From a virus: DNA of 36,321 nt. How positions within the stretch are numbered: position 1 is the first letter of the stretch; each line of letters begins with the position of its first letter. Shown here one piece after another: positions 6,944 through 13,829 of this stretch. Below the pieces are notes generated by a model. That model was not told the origin of the DNA and ran no database searches. It saw nothing but the letters and a program-made list of their open reading frames with translations. The DNA lies in IMG/VR virus record IMGVR_UViG_3300027996_000090, positions 1 to 36,321 of that record. One strand, written 5' to 3'. Made by a program: the position numbers and the translations under genes.

Positions 6944-6973
6944 CAAAGATAAACATTTTTTTTAGAATAACAA
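6944..6973 (-). promoter_or_regulatory. host-type promoter, leaderless arrangement
   Basis: On the minus strand, TTG (6971-6973), 19 bases, then TATCTTTG (6944-6951), a full match to the Bacteroidetes TTG-N19-TAnnTTTG pattern. Only 4 bases lie between the box and the ATG at 6939, so the transcript should start at about the A of the start codon. Confidence 0.6.
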
Positions 6974-6981
6974 AATCTAGA

Positions 6982-7197
6982 TTAAGATTTTTTCTTTTTT
7001 GTTCCGAAACTAGCTTTAGTCCAAATTCTTTCGTGGAAATAATACAATACGAATTTAGTCACTAATTCTAACGCTCCTATTTTTAAACCAACTGTTAAGT
7101 CACCTGTAATAACCCACCCTAGAGCCATAGTATCTAATGTCCCCACAATTCGCCAACTTAATGCCTTTAAAATACTTCTTGTTTTACTTACGTACAT
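6982..7197 (-). CDS. DUF2061 membrane protein
   Basis: A 71-residue protein with the DUF2061 pattern: SKTRSILKALSWRIVGTLDT (4-23), then TGDLTVGLKIGALELVTKFVLYYFHERIW. It has two hydrophobic segments and a lysine-rich tail. In bacteria DUF2061 occurs alone or joined to sulfate-assimilation enzymes; its activity is unknown. Its start overlaps the end of the 540-residue gene by 14 bases. Confidence 0.8.
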   Translation of the reverse strand: MYVSKTRSILKALSWRIVGTLDTMALGWVITGDLTVGLKIGALELVTKFVLYYFHERIWTKASFGTKKKKS

Positions 7198-8806
7198 TTT
7201 TAGTGATTATATTATTAATTATAGTATTAATAATTTTGTTTGTGTAGTTTTCGTTAACTTCTTCTTTTTCTTCTTGATTAAATGGGAGTCTTGGGTTGGT
7301 TACGTACTCTAGGAAATCCTCTAATGTAATATCGTCCATTCTATCTTTGTTAGTTGAGTTTTGACTTTCATCCTTAAATGATACTGTTTCATCTTTGTGG
7401 TCATAATTTCCTACTGTTATGTTTACTAATACAATAGACTTACCATCACTAGTTTTCCAATTATATACTGGTGTTCTATTTGAGAATCCTGGGTTCCATC
7501 CTGATGCCTTTTTAAATCCTAGTTCACCGAGTGTTTTAATAAAGCTTTCACTTCTTTTAACTCTACCCATAATGTTGTCTACCCCATCTTCTTCTATATC
7601 ATCCAACATTTTTGTAAAAGCTGCATTCATCTCATCATTTCCTTCATCATCTACATCCCATGCATCATACCAACCGTCATATAAAGCAGGCAACCCATTT
7701 AATTCTATTTCACCCAAATCATAAAAACTTTCAACACTTTTTGTACCAATAATTTGTAATAATTGTTTCCATGTTATATACATTTCGGTGTTTCTTCCTC
7801 TTTCATCATAGTCAAATGTTTTTTCATCATCTATCTCCTCTCTAATAGCTTTTGCTCTACTTCTCCAGACTGCACAACCTAAACTAGTTAACCACTCATC
7901 AGACATATCATCTGCTTCTACTGGAAAATACTTTTCAAGGAAATCATATACATTTCCTTCGTCGTATTGTAATTCCTGGTCTGTAAATTTTGGTTCTCCT
8001 ACCAACTCTCTTAGGGTTTGTAGACGTGTACGATTTTCTGGGGTTAAATAAGAGTTCATATAGTTCATTTCCTCAACATCCATTTCCTCACAATCATTAT
8101 AATAACCACCATAACCCATCGCTGCGTTATATGCCCAGTCATCATCATCATTTAAATTTAAAAACTTATATTTGAAAGTTTGTTCGTTAGCAATTATTAA
8201 GATTCCTTCTCCATCAGGCATGATTCCTATCTCACCATCTTTCATCTCTTCAAAGAACCAACTACGGTCATGTACATTAGTATTATCGTTACCTTCAAAC
8301 TTTTCCCAGTCTAGATTTTGTCCTGATTTACCTCTTATCTCATCATAAACTGCTTCTGCAAAATCATTCTTTTCTGAAAATTGTTTCATTTCCTTTTCAG
8401 TAAAAGACATTTCAAATTTTAATCTTTCTTTGAGAGAGTAGGGTATGTTTAGTTTTTCTATTAGTCCTGGTTTATCACTAAAGAATTTTTTTGACTCTTT
8501 TTTCTGGTACCAATGTATATTTAATGCTCCGTCTCTGAGTGGGTCAAAAAGAGCGTACTCCCCACCAAATCTTAAAGGTATTTTACTTTTAGTGTCTTGG
8601 AGTATTCCTGCTTTGTTTTTATCTTTTTCTAGGATTATATAGGTCACCCCACCAGTTTTAAACGCGTTTACGGTAGCTTCTTTAATTTTTTCATCCTTAC
8701 ACCATTGTGGTGCTATAGAACAAATAGATGCAATATTATAGGGAAGGATAAGTTCATATTTATCATCTTCGTATACAACTCTTTTATTTACCTGTTCGTT
8801 TAACAT
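7184..8806 (-). CDS. large protein with N-terminal 'YEDD...WC' module
   Basis: A 540-residue acidic protein. The N-terminus (VVYEDDKYELILPYNIASICSI... QWC, residues 10-36) aligns with the 'VYEDDKW...RWCTA' module of the gene at 4524-5933, but the CTA part is lost. The middle is very acidic (NLNDDDDWAYNAAMGYGGYY, DWEKFEGNDN). The C-terminus (KEEVNENYTNKIINTIINNI) is likely helical. No catalytic motif is visible. A TATTTATA box lies 5 bases before the ATG, and DUF2061 follows with a 14-base overlap. Function unknown. Confidence 0.7.
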   Translation of the reverse strand: MLNEQVNKRVVYEDDKYELILPYNIASICSIAPQWCKDEKIKEATVNAFKTGGVTYIILEKDKNKAGILQDTKSKIPLRFGGEYALFDPLRDGALNIHWYQKKESKKFFSDKPGLIEKLNIPYSLKERLKFEMSFTEKEMKQFSEKNDFAEAVYDEIRGKSGQNLDWEKFEGNDNTNVHDRSWFFEEMKDGEIGIMPDGEGILIIANEQTFKYKFLNLNDDDDWAYNAAMGYGGYYNDCEEMDVEEMNYMNSYLTPENRTRLQTLRELVGEPKFTDQELQYDEGNVYDFLEKYFPVEADDMSDEWLTSLGCAVWRSRAKAIREEIDDEKTFDYDERGRNTEMYITWKQLLQIIGTKSVESFYDLGEIELNGLPALYDGWYDAWDVDDEGNDEMNAAFTKMLDDIEEDGVDNIMGRVKRSESFIKTLGELGFKKASGWNPGFSNRTPVYNWKTSDGKSIVLVNITVGNYDHKDETVSFKDESQNSTNKDRMDDITLEDFLEYVTNPRLPFNQEEKEEVNENYTNKIINTIINNIITKNVRK

Positions 8807-8811
8807 ACTAC

Positions 8812-8819
8812 TATAAATA
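8812..8819 (-). promoter_or_regulatory. TATTTATA box, 5 bases before ATG at 8806
   Basis: Exact TATTTATA in the context TATATTTATAG on the minus strand, near the stop of the upstream small gene at 8828. It fits the short-spacing class. Confidence 0.5.
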
Positions 8820-8827
8820 TAAAGTAA

Positions 8828-9064
8828 TTACAAGTTATATTTAGAATATTCAAAAAGTCTTGCGTGTTTTATTTTTTGTAGTTTAGAGCACTTTTCATAC
8901 TCTTCTGTTTTTTCAAAAAAAGTAATTAGTTTGTCTAGTGTTTTGTGTGGTAGGTCTTTATTGACGAATTCTAGATTTTCATACTCCTCATCTTCTTCCA
9001 TAGAACTTATAATAAATTCATAAGCTAGTCTAAAAGCTGCGTTTTTTTCTAGAGGGTCTAACAT
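8828..9064 (-). CDS. 78-residue acidic protein, unknown
   Basis: I chose the ATG at 9064 (MLDPLEKNAAFRLAYEFI) because it follows the TAA of the upstream gene with two bases between. The longer frame from 9127 would overlap that gene by 61 bases. The protein is helical and acidic (SMEEDEEYENLEF, FFEKTEEYEKCSKLQ). No domain recognised. Confidence 0.6.
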   Translation of the reverse strand: MLDPLEKNAAFRLAYEFIISSMEEDEEYENLEFVNKDLPHKTLDKLITFFEKTEEYEKCSKLQKIKHARLFEYSKYNL

Positions 9065-9066
9065 AG

Positions 9067-9288
9067 TTAGATAGTTTCTTTTTTTAACATTTGTCCGTCC
9101 CATGTTATAATTTCTTGCATTTTCCATTTGGCTCCATCATAAGTGGAAGCACCTATTGGCCCTGTCTGAGTTATATCTAAACCTAGTTCTCTGGTCCATG
9201 ATGTTGACCATAGGAACTTTTTTTTACGTTCAATAATATATTGTACTTTTCCAGATAATCTATTGGTTTCTTTTACTATTCTATACAT
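9067..9288 (-). CDS. 73-residue protein, unknown
   Basis: Starts MYRIVKETNRLSGKVQYIIE and contains KKKFLWSTSWTRELGLDI and GPIGASTYDGAKWKMQEII. The N-terminal pattern (Y-x-I-x-KE, then SGK/TGK, then Y) is weakly shared with the gene at 9800-9991. It may be a small beta-sheet protein. The downstream gene starts two bases after its stop. Confidence 0.6.
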   Translation of the reverse strand: MYRIVKETNRLSGKVQYIIERKKKFLWSTSWTRELGLDITQTGPIGASTYDGAKWKMQEIITWDGQMLKKETI

Positions 9289-9295
9289 ATTATTT

Positions 9296-9400
9296 CTAAT
9301 TTTTTGTGTTTTTGTCTATATGGTTTTCAATTTGTGTGGATACGTACATTCCAGTGACAAACCCCATACCTACGAATACTATCATTGCTATTATTTCCAT
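9296..9400 (-). CDS. 34-residue membrane microprotein with a true Shine-Dalgarno
   Basis: The frame from ATG 9400 to TAG at 9296 encodes MEIIAMIVFVGMGFVTGMY and a polar tail, so one membrane helix. AAAGGAGAA lies about 5 bases upstream, inside the end of the 133-residue gene. That is unusual here, where most genes lack a Shine-Dalgarno. One base separates its ATG from the TAA of the upstream gene. Confidence 0.6.
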   Translation of the reverse strand: MEIIAMIVFVGMGFVTGMYVSTQIENHIDKNTKN

Positions 9401-9401
9401 A

Positions 9402-9803
9402 TTATTCTCCTTTTGTTATATAATTATACCATAAAGTAGCTACTACCATTATCATGATAATAGAACCAAATGTAGCTGCTAAGTAGTATGGTGTGTTTTG
9501 TGCACCAAAAAATATAGCTGGTGCTCCCATTAATACTAACCATGATAAGAATATAAGTCCTGTATTGGTTTCTAGTTTTCTTTCAACCTTATTAGTCCTT
9601 TCTTTATTGATTAATCTACTTAGAGCATCTTGCATATCTTTTCCATATACTGGTTGGGTGTGTTTTGTACCGTCCTTTTCTCCGATTGTAACTTCGTATT
9701 TTAGGTAACCAGGACTAGTTTTACTTTTTTCAATTAATTTACATTCTAGGGCTCTTCTCCTACTGAATTTGTGTTTGTGTGTTTTTCTCTTTAGTATATT
9801 CAT
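9402..9803 (-). CDS. two-helix membrane protein, unknown
   Basis: A 133-residue protein. The N-terminal 85 residues are basic and soluble (KFSRRRALECKLIEKSK, YGKDMQDALSRLINKERT). Two C-terminal membrane helices follow (about 88-104 and 110-128). Similar proteins with the 'GKDMQDAL.RL' stretch occur in other large phages, without known function. Its start overlaps the end of the upstream gene by 4 bases. Confidence 0.65.
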   Translation of the reverse strand: MNILKRKTHKHKFSRRRALECKLIEKSKTSPGYLKYEVTIGEKDGTKHTQPVYGKDMQDALSRLINKERTNKVERKLETNTGLIFLSWLVLMGAPAIFFGAQNTPYYLAATFGSIIMIMVVATLWYNYITKGE

Positions 9804-9991
9804 TTTCGTTCACATGATTTTCTAATTTTATAGACCCAACCACTATCAGAATTTTCTGTCATCATTGTTGCTATTCTTTGGGCTTCTTTTTCTTTTTCTA
9901 CATCCCATATTTGTGATAATCCGTCTGTTAATAAAACGTAGGATTTTTTACCTGTCTGGTCTATCATTTCTTTTATTATGTTATAAGACAT
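9800..9991 (-). CDS. 63-residue protein, unknown
   Basis: Starts MSYNIIKEMIDQTGKKSYVL and ends WVYKIRKSCERK. It resembles small phage proteins with a strand-turn-strand start. It overlaps both neighbours by a few bases (11 with the upstream gene, 4 with the downstream one), typical of phage operons. No domain recognised. Confidence 0.55.
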   Translation of the reverse strand: MSYNIIKEMIDQTGKKSYVLLTDGLSQIWDVEKEKEAQRIATMMTENSDSGWVYKIRKSCERK

Positions 9992-10178
9992 TTTTGTATT
10001 TTTTATTTAATGTGTTGGTGTACTGGTCAGCTACTCCGGGCCCTAATAAATCATCCCATTTATTTTCAAAGTTACTTATCAACTTTTTTAAAGCGGGTCT
10101 ATGAACTTCTTTATTAAGAGGGTTATTTAATACTTTTAGTACGAAGTCAGCATCTTTTTTAATGTTAGGTCTTTCCAT
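9981..10178 (-). CDS. 65-residue protein, unknown
   Basis: A helical, basic protein (DADFVLKVLNNPLNKEVHRPALKKL, in shorter pieces) ending in a lysine-rich tail. A TAnnTTTG box (10183-10190) lies 4 bases before its ATG, so it may head the small-gene operon running down to 8828. Function unknown. Confidence 0.55.
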   Translation of the reverse strand: MERPNIKKDADFVLKVLNNPLNKEVHRPALKKLISNFENKWDDLLGPGVADQYTNTLNKKYKNVL

Positions 10179-10182
10179 GCCA

Positions 10183-10190
10183 CAAATGTA
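10183..10190 (-). promoter_or_regulatory. TACATTTG -7-like box, 4 bases before ATG
   Basis: On the minus strand TACATTTG fits TAnnTTTG and lies 4 bases before the ATG at 10178. I find no TTG at the expected -33 position, so this is a half match. The 4-base spacing repeats that of the better promoters at 6944 and 16779. Confidence 0.35.
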
Positions 10191-10205
10191 ATAATTATTT
10201 TTAAA

Positions 10206-11249
10206 TTATTCTACTAATTCTAGTTTAGTTTTTAAAGTTTCTAATAATCTTTTTGTTATTTTGTATGGGTCCCCATTACTAGCTGGTCTTCTATCTTCAA
10301 CGTACCCCTTCCAATTATTCTGAACTGTGGAAACCGGGATTCTAATACTAGCACCTCTATCGGAAATACCATAACTAAATTTTTCTATAGATTGTGTTTC
10401 GTGTAAACCTGTTAATCTTTTTTCATTATCACTACCATAATTATTTATGTGTTCTTCATGATAAAAAGATAAAGTATCACAAATACCTTCTATTAAATCT
10501 TTCCCACCAACTTCTCTCATTTCTTTTGTAGAAAAATTTACATGCATACCCGAACCATTCCAATCACCATGTACTGGTTTTGGGTGTATGTCTACTGTTA
10601 CTCCATGGTTTTCTGTAATCCTATATAAAAGATATCTACTAATCCACAAGTCATCGGAAACTTTTAAAGCTCCCTTACCAAATAGTTGGTACTCCCACTG
10701 TCCCAACATTACCTCCGCATTTACACCTGTAATATCTAATCCAATATTCATACATGCGTCTAAGTGTTGTTCTACAATTTCTCTACCCACAACTCTATCT
10801 GTTCCTACACCACAATAATATTTTCCTTGTGGTTCTGGGTACCCTTCTCTAGGAAACCCTAGTGGTTTTCCATCTTTCATTAATACATACTCTTGTTCGA
10901 ACCCAAACCACCAACCTTCATTATGTCTATGGAAATCAAAATCTTCTAATTCTGCTCTTTCATTAGTCTTATGTGAAATACCTTTTTCATCTAATACCTC
11001 ACATAACGCAAGGTAAGAACCTAATCTTTGTGGGTCCATATAAACTCTTACTGGTCTTAATATACAGTCCGAGTTATCTCCGACCGCTTGTTGTGTTGAA
11101 CTACCATCAAATGACCACTCTGGTAAATCTTCTGGCTTTGGTTTGGTGATACTGCTTTCTAATTCTACAACTTTTGTTTTGCTCCTTAACGTCTGTTCTG
11201 GTTTAGTACCATCTAACCAGATATATTCTATTTTTGTTTTAATTTTCAT
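10206..11249 (-). CDS. glnA: glutamine synthetase, type II (GSII)
   Basis: A full-length 347-residue enzyme that joins ammonia to glutamate using ATP. Family motifs are present in order: EYIWLDGT (8-15), LRSKTK, the beta-grasp signature WSFDGSSTQQA (45-55), ALCEV, GFEQEYVL (116-123, metal-binding Glu), GVNAEVMLGQWEYQ (active-site region), NGSGMHVNFST (231-241), YGSDNEKRLTGLHET, ISDRGASIRIP, and the C-terminal EDRRPASNGDPY. This is the eukaryote-like class also found in some Bacteroidetes, so host capture is likely. No active-site change is visible. A 53-residue coiled-coil gene directly upstream overlaps its start. It should supply glutamine for nucleotide synthesis during infection, which is inference. 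Confidence 0.95.
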   Translation of the reverse strand: MKIKTKIEYIWLDGTKPEQTLRSKTKVVELESSITKPKPEDLPEWSFDGSSTQQAVGDNSDCILRPVRVYMDPQRLGSYLALCEVLDEKGISHKTNERAELEDFDFHRHNEGWWFGFEQEYVLMKDGKPLGFPREGYPEPQGKYYCGVGTDRVVGREIVEQHLDACMNIGLDITGVNAEVMLGQWEYQLFGKGALKVSDDLWISRYLLYRITENHGVTVDIHPKPVHGDWNGSGMHVNFSTKEMREVGGKDLIEGICDTLSFYHEEHINNYGSDNEKRLTGLHETQSIEKFSYGISDRGASIRIPVSTVQNNWKGYVEDRRPASNGDPYKITKRLLETLKTKLELVE

Positions 11250-11400
11250 TTTTATTAAATTTTTTAAGTACTTTATTTAATTGCTTATTTATGTGTGCCA
11301 TATCCTCTTGGGACTCTTTGTCTTTAACCTCAATAGTTTGTAAAAGTTCTTTTAATTCTTCTACTTGTTTTTTTATGTCTTCGTTGGTTTCTCTTTCCAT
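11239..11400 (-). CDS. 53-residue coiled-coil protein
   Basis: The frame from ATG 11400 to TAA at 11239 encodes a highly charged helical protein (MERETNEDIKKQVEELKELL, ending in lysine and asparagine). Heptad-like leucines suggest a coiled coil. Its stop lies 11 bases inside the glutamine synthetase gene, so translation is coupled. Its start codon is only 18 bases from that of the divergent DUF192 gene at 11419. Confidence 0.6.
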   Translation of the reverse strand: MERETNEDIKKQVEELKELLQTIEVKDKESQEDMAHINKQLNKVLKKFNKNEN

Positions 11401-11405
11401 TTATA

Positions 11406-11413
11406 TATTTATA
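11406..11413 (+). promoter_or_regulatory. TATTTATA box, 5 bases before plus-strand ATG
   Basis: Exact TATTTATA on the plus strand (context TATATTTATAATAGT), 5 bases before the ATG at 11419. Here the gene is on the plus strand and the box flips with it, which supports an orientation-dependent signal. Confidence 0.5.
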
Positions 11414-11418
11414 ATAGT

Positions 11419-11754
11419 ATGAATGTTATTTTAAATAAACAAGTTCTCCCATTAGAGATTAAATCTTCTCCTAACTCTATTAGTACAGGTATGATGGGTA
11501 GAGAATTTCTTAATGGTGGAATGTTATTTCTATTCTCAGAAGTGTCCGAACGTTCTTTCTGGATGAAAGATTGTTTAATTAGTTTGGATATAATTTTTAT
11601 CATCGAAGATAAGGTTACTAAGGTTCATAGGAATTGTCCACCCTGTAATAAAAATAAATGTAACTCTTACTATGGTATAGCTAATAAGGTTTTGGAGGTT
11701 CCTTCTGGAAAGTACTCGGTAAGTGAAGGTGATGTTTTAAATTTTACTGATTAA
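11419..11754 (+). CDS. DUF192 protein
   Basis: A 111-residue protein matching the DUF192 family: STGMMGREFLNGGMLFLF (about 21-38), then RSFWMKDCLISLDIIFI, then VHRNCPPCN and SYYGIANKVLEVPSG, ending with SEGDVLNF. I chose the ATG at 11419 rather than 11365, because the first 18 codons of the longer frame are out of character and cover the TATTTATA box. It is one of three plus-strand genes and its end overlaps the convergent DHH gene by 11 bases. DUF192 is common in phages and bacteria; its activity is unknown. The CPPC and the following cysteine could bind metal. Confidence 0.85.
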   Translation: MNVILNKQVLPLEIKSSPNSISTGMMGREFLNGGMLFLFSEVSERSFWMKDCLISLDIIFIIEDKVTKVHRNCPPCNKNKCNSYYGIANKVLEVPSGKYSVSEGDVLNFTD

Positions 11755-13186
11755 TACTAGATTTAATTTTACTAACCAGTTCTTTTTGTACCCATTTAAC
11801 AAACTCAACATACCTTGTAGGTTTACTGTCTGATTTTTTCTTCCAAGTACCTTTTTCTGGATTTCTAGTTGCTCTACTAAAGAAATTAAGTCCACTAAGA
11901 TTTGTTATACATTTATGACCACCACTATTAGCCTGAATAACGTCCCAAGCAGGTACTTTGATGTTATCTAGAACTGTTTTTTGTTTTTCACTTAGACTAT
12001 CCCAAGGTGAATCTATTATATTAACCGCCATGTTATAATATTCTGAACTTTCTTTTGGCATGTTTTGTAGATGGTCTTTATATAAAGCAAATAAATCTGA
12101 CGTTTTAAAACCGATACTATCATCATCTGCTTTGGTTTCACCCACCCTTTTAATTACTGATATAGGTACCATGTGTGCTTTTAGTTGTGGTTCTATTGTT
12201 TTAAGAACCTCTTGAGCTATATCACCTAAATTTACACCCTTTAGTGCTCTATCCTTTTTAAATGGGTTACAAGAAGCTTGTACTAAACCCATAGGCCAAG
12301 CTATAACTAAAAAATCAGCCTCAGGATAAATTTTAAATGGTGTGTACCTATCATAAGACCCTGGTTTAAATAAAGCACCCCCACCGTATTGTACAATAAT
12401 ATTACCTTCTAATTTTAAATTATTACTTTTCTTTTGTGATTCAATATAACCAGCCTGATTTTGTGCCATATCTTCTGGAGATGCAAATCCTTTTTCTTTT
12501 GCGTATGAATTTATGTTTTGGTATATATTCATTAGCGATGGTGTTGAGTTCATCACTAGGTTTTCTAAAAATCCTGGTTTATTTTTATAAGCTAGTAGTA
12601 ATTTATTAGTTAGTAACCCTAACATCCATTTCTTTTCGTATGTTTGTTCTCCCTTTTCAAAATCCCTAATTAAGTTCATAACTTGTTCAGGTTCAATATC
12701 GTGTTTTGCGTAGTCTGCTGAATCTACAGTATTAATCATCATAATATCTTCATTACTAAAAATATCACTAGGGCTTATAGTTTGTGATATGGTTTCCACA
12801 TTAGACCTTGCACCTCTAAATTGTGTTGCGGTATCATCCTCAACCCCAGCCTGTGAGTCATGATGGTCAGTATGAATTTTAAATATTGGTTTACCGTGTG
12901 CGAAATCTACTAATACTGGCATTACGTCCCCACTAGCATCTGGTTTTTTAACAGAAAATTCTTTATCTCCGTACTGTATCACATGACTACCAATAACCTC
13001 TATTCCATAATTTTCTAAATAGTTTTTCATACCTAGTGCGGATACTACACCATCTAGGTCTTGGTGAAAATATATTTCAGCTTTAGGGTATCTTTGTGCT
13101 AACTTGTTAATGTCTCTAATCCCACCTTCATTTAAAAGTGACTCATTAATACGTTCTAATTGTTGTTCTGTTATCTCTATTTTCAT
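11744..13186 (-). CDS. DHH-family phosphoesterase with N-terminal tag
   Basis: A 480-residue protein. Motif I is IYFHQDLDGVVSA (39-50), matching the DHH family D-x-D-G-x-x-S. Motif III is KIHTDHHDS (103-111). The C-terminal NSGGHKCITN (420-429) fits the DHHA1 substrate-binding GGGH motif. The family includes RecJ and nanoRNases, so a role in degrading short RNA, DNA or a dinucleotide signal is plausible. The first 20 residues (MKIEITEQQLERINESLLNE) form an amphipathic tag like that on the next gene, the lysozyme. The LNE-G at 19-21 fits the T4 prohead protease pattern (L/I)xE. It is longer than usual, with a central insertion. Confidence 0.75.
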   Translation of the reverse strand: MKIEITEQQLERINESLLNEGGIRDINKLAQRYPKAEIYFHQDLDGVVSALGMKNYLENYGIEVIGSHVIQYGDKEFSVKKPDASGDVMPVLVDFAHGKPIFKIHTDHHDSQAGVEDDTATQFRGARSNVETISQTISPSDIFSNEDIMMINTVDSADYAKHDIEPEQVMNLIRDFEKGEQTYEKKWMLGLLTNKLLLAYKNKPGFLENLVMNSTPSLMNIYQNINSYAKEKGFASPEDMAQNQAGYIESQKKSNNLKLEGNIIVQYGGGALFKPGSYDRYTPFKIYPEADFLVIAWPMGLVQASCNPFKKDRALKGVNLGDIAQEVLKTIEPQLKAHMVPISVIKRVGETKADDDSIGFKTSDLFALYKDHLQNMPKESSEYYNMAVNIIDSPWDSLSEKQKTVLDNIKVPAWDVIQANSGGHKCITNLSGLNFFSRATRNPEKGTWKKKSDSKPTRYVEFVKWVQKELVSKIKSSINQ

Positions 13187-13190
13187 ATTA

Positions 13191-13198
13191 TATAAATA
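13191..13198 (-). promoter_or_regulatory. TATTTATA box, 4 bases before ATG at 13186
   Basis: Exact TATTTATA in the context AGTATTTATATAAT on the minus strand, squeezed between the lysozyme stop (13201) and the DHH start. Confidence 0.45.
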
Positions 13199-13200
13199 CT

Positions 13201-13764
13201 TTACAATCCTTCTATAAATCTCTGGTACTCTAATTCTCTCCTTTTAACTAGACCTGGAAATTTCTTGCTAACTCTATATCCCTTAATACTGTCAGCAGCT
13301 TGTTGGATTTTATCTTTGTCTATGGTCTGTGAATCTTTTAATAGAGCTATCACGTCAGACCTTCTTATACCCCCAGCTCCACCATTATACGATAACGATA
13401 ATAAAGCGTCAAACATACCTTGGGTTATTAGTATGTTTATTCCTTTTTTATTCCAGTCGGTAAAAATTTTTCTTAATTTATTAGCGTGATACGTAGAATC
13501 TTCTCTTAGTAGTGTAGTGGCTTCTTTTTTACAGTTTTTACCATCACCTAAAATATCACCTTTTTTAACGCCTTCAGTATGACCATAACCAATTGTCCAT
13601 TTTCCATCACCAATATCATAAGCTTCACATTCTAAACTTTCTTCTTTTCTTACGTGGTCCCAGTACCACTGTGAAGCTGTTAACTCAACAGCTTGTTTAA
13701 ATTGGCTGGTATCCAGTTGTTCTGAAATTAAGTTTAGTTGTGTTTCTGAAATTATAATACGCAT
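13201..13764 (-). CDS. GH24 phage lysozyme (endolysin type) with N-terminal tag
   Basis: A 187-residue muramidase. The catalytic region EESLECEAYD (41-50) aligns with the T4-type E-G-x-R-x-x-x-Y, making Glu42 the likely acid. It is followed by GDGKWTIGYGHT (52-63), with the Asp and Thr of the E-D-T triad, and ends with the usual GLVKRRELEYQRF. Residues 1-20 (MRIIISETQLNLISEQLDTS) precede the catalytic domain and resemble the tag of the DHH gene. ISE-T and ISE-Q fit the (L/I)xE part of prohead protease sites, but T4 gp21 prefers a small residue next. The tag could mean a virion-packaged lysozyme rather than a free endolysin. A strong hairpin lies just upstream (13768-13802). Confidence 0.9.
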   Translation of the reverse strand: MRIIISETQLNLISEQLDTSQFKQAVELTASQWYWDHVRKEESLECEAYDIGDGKWTIGYGHTEGVKKGDILGDGKNCKKEATTLLREDSTYHANKLRKIFTDWNKKGINILITQGMFDALLSLSYNGGAGGIRRSDVIALLKDSQTIDKDKIQQAADSIKGYRVSKKFPGLVKRRELEYQRFIEGL

Positions 13765-13767
13765 AAA

Positions 13768-13823
13768 AAGTCGTTTATAATAAATATAACTATAAACGAC
13801 TTATACTATAGATAAACTATAGT
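13768..13823 (-). terminator. paired hairpins after cysteine synthase, terminator-like
   Basis: A perfect 12-bp inverted repeat (13768-13779 with 13791-13802, arm AAGTCGTTTATA, 11-base loop) is followed on the minus strand by a short T run, then the lysozyme ATG at 13764. A second hairpin, 13805-13811 with 13817-13823 (ACTATAG/CTATAGT), sits just upstream in the transcript. The second has a T run on the plus-strand side. Together they probably end the cysteine synthase transcript. The first may also affect lysozyme translation, since it ends 3 bases from the ATG. Its loop contains a near copy of the TATTTATA box (TATTTATT). Confidence 0.6.
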
Positions 13824-13829
13824 TATTTT

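Noticed and set aside
2036-8819. T4-type late promoters TATAAATA on the plus strand
   Set aside because: The plus-strand reading would drive transcription away from or against the neighbouring genes. The boxes follow gene orientation as TATTTATA, including on plus-strand genes, so I did not call them T4 late promoters.
9065-9127. Upstream start for the 78-residue gene
   Set aside because: It would overlap the previous gene by 61 bases; the ATG just after the upstream stop is a simpler choice.
11365-11418. Upstream start for the DUF192 gene
   Set aside because: The extra 18 codons encode an aromatic stretch not in the family and cover the TATTTATA box and the start of the divergent gene.
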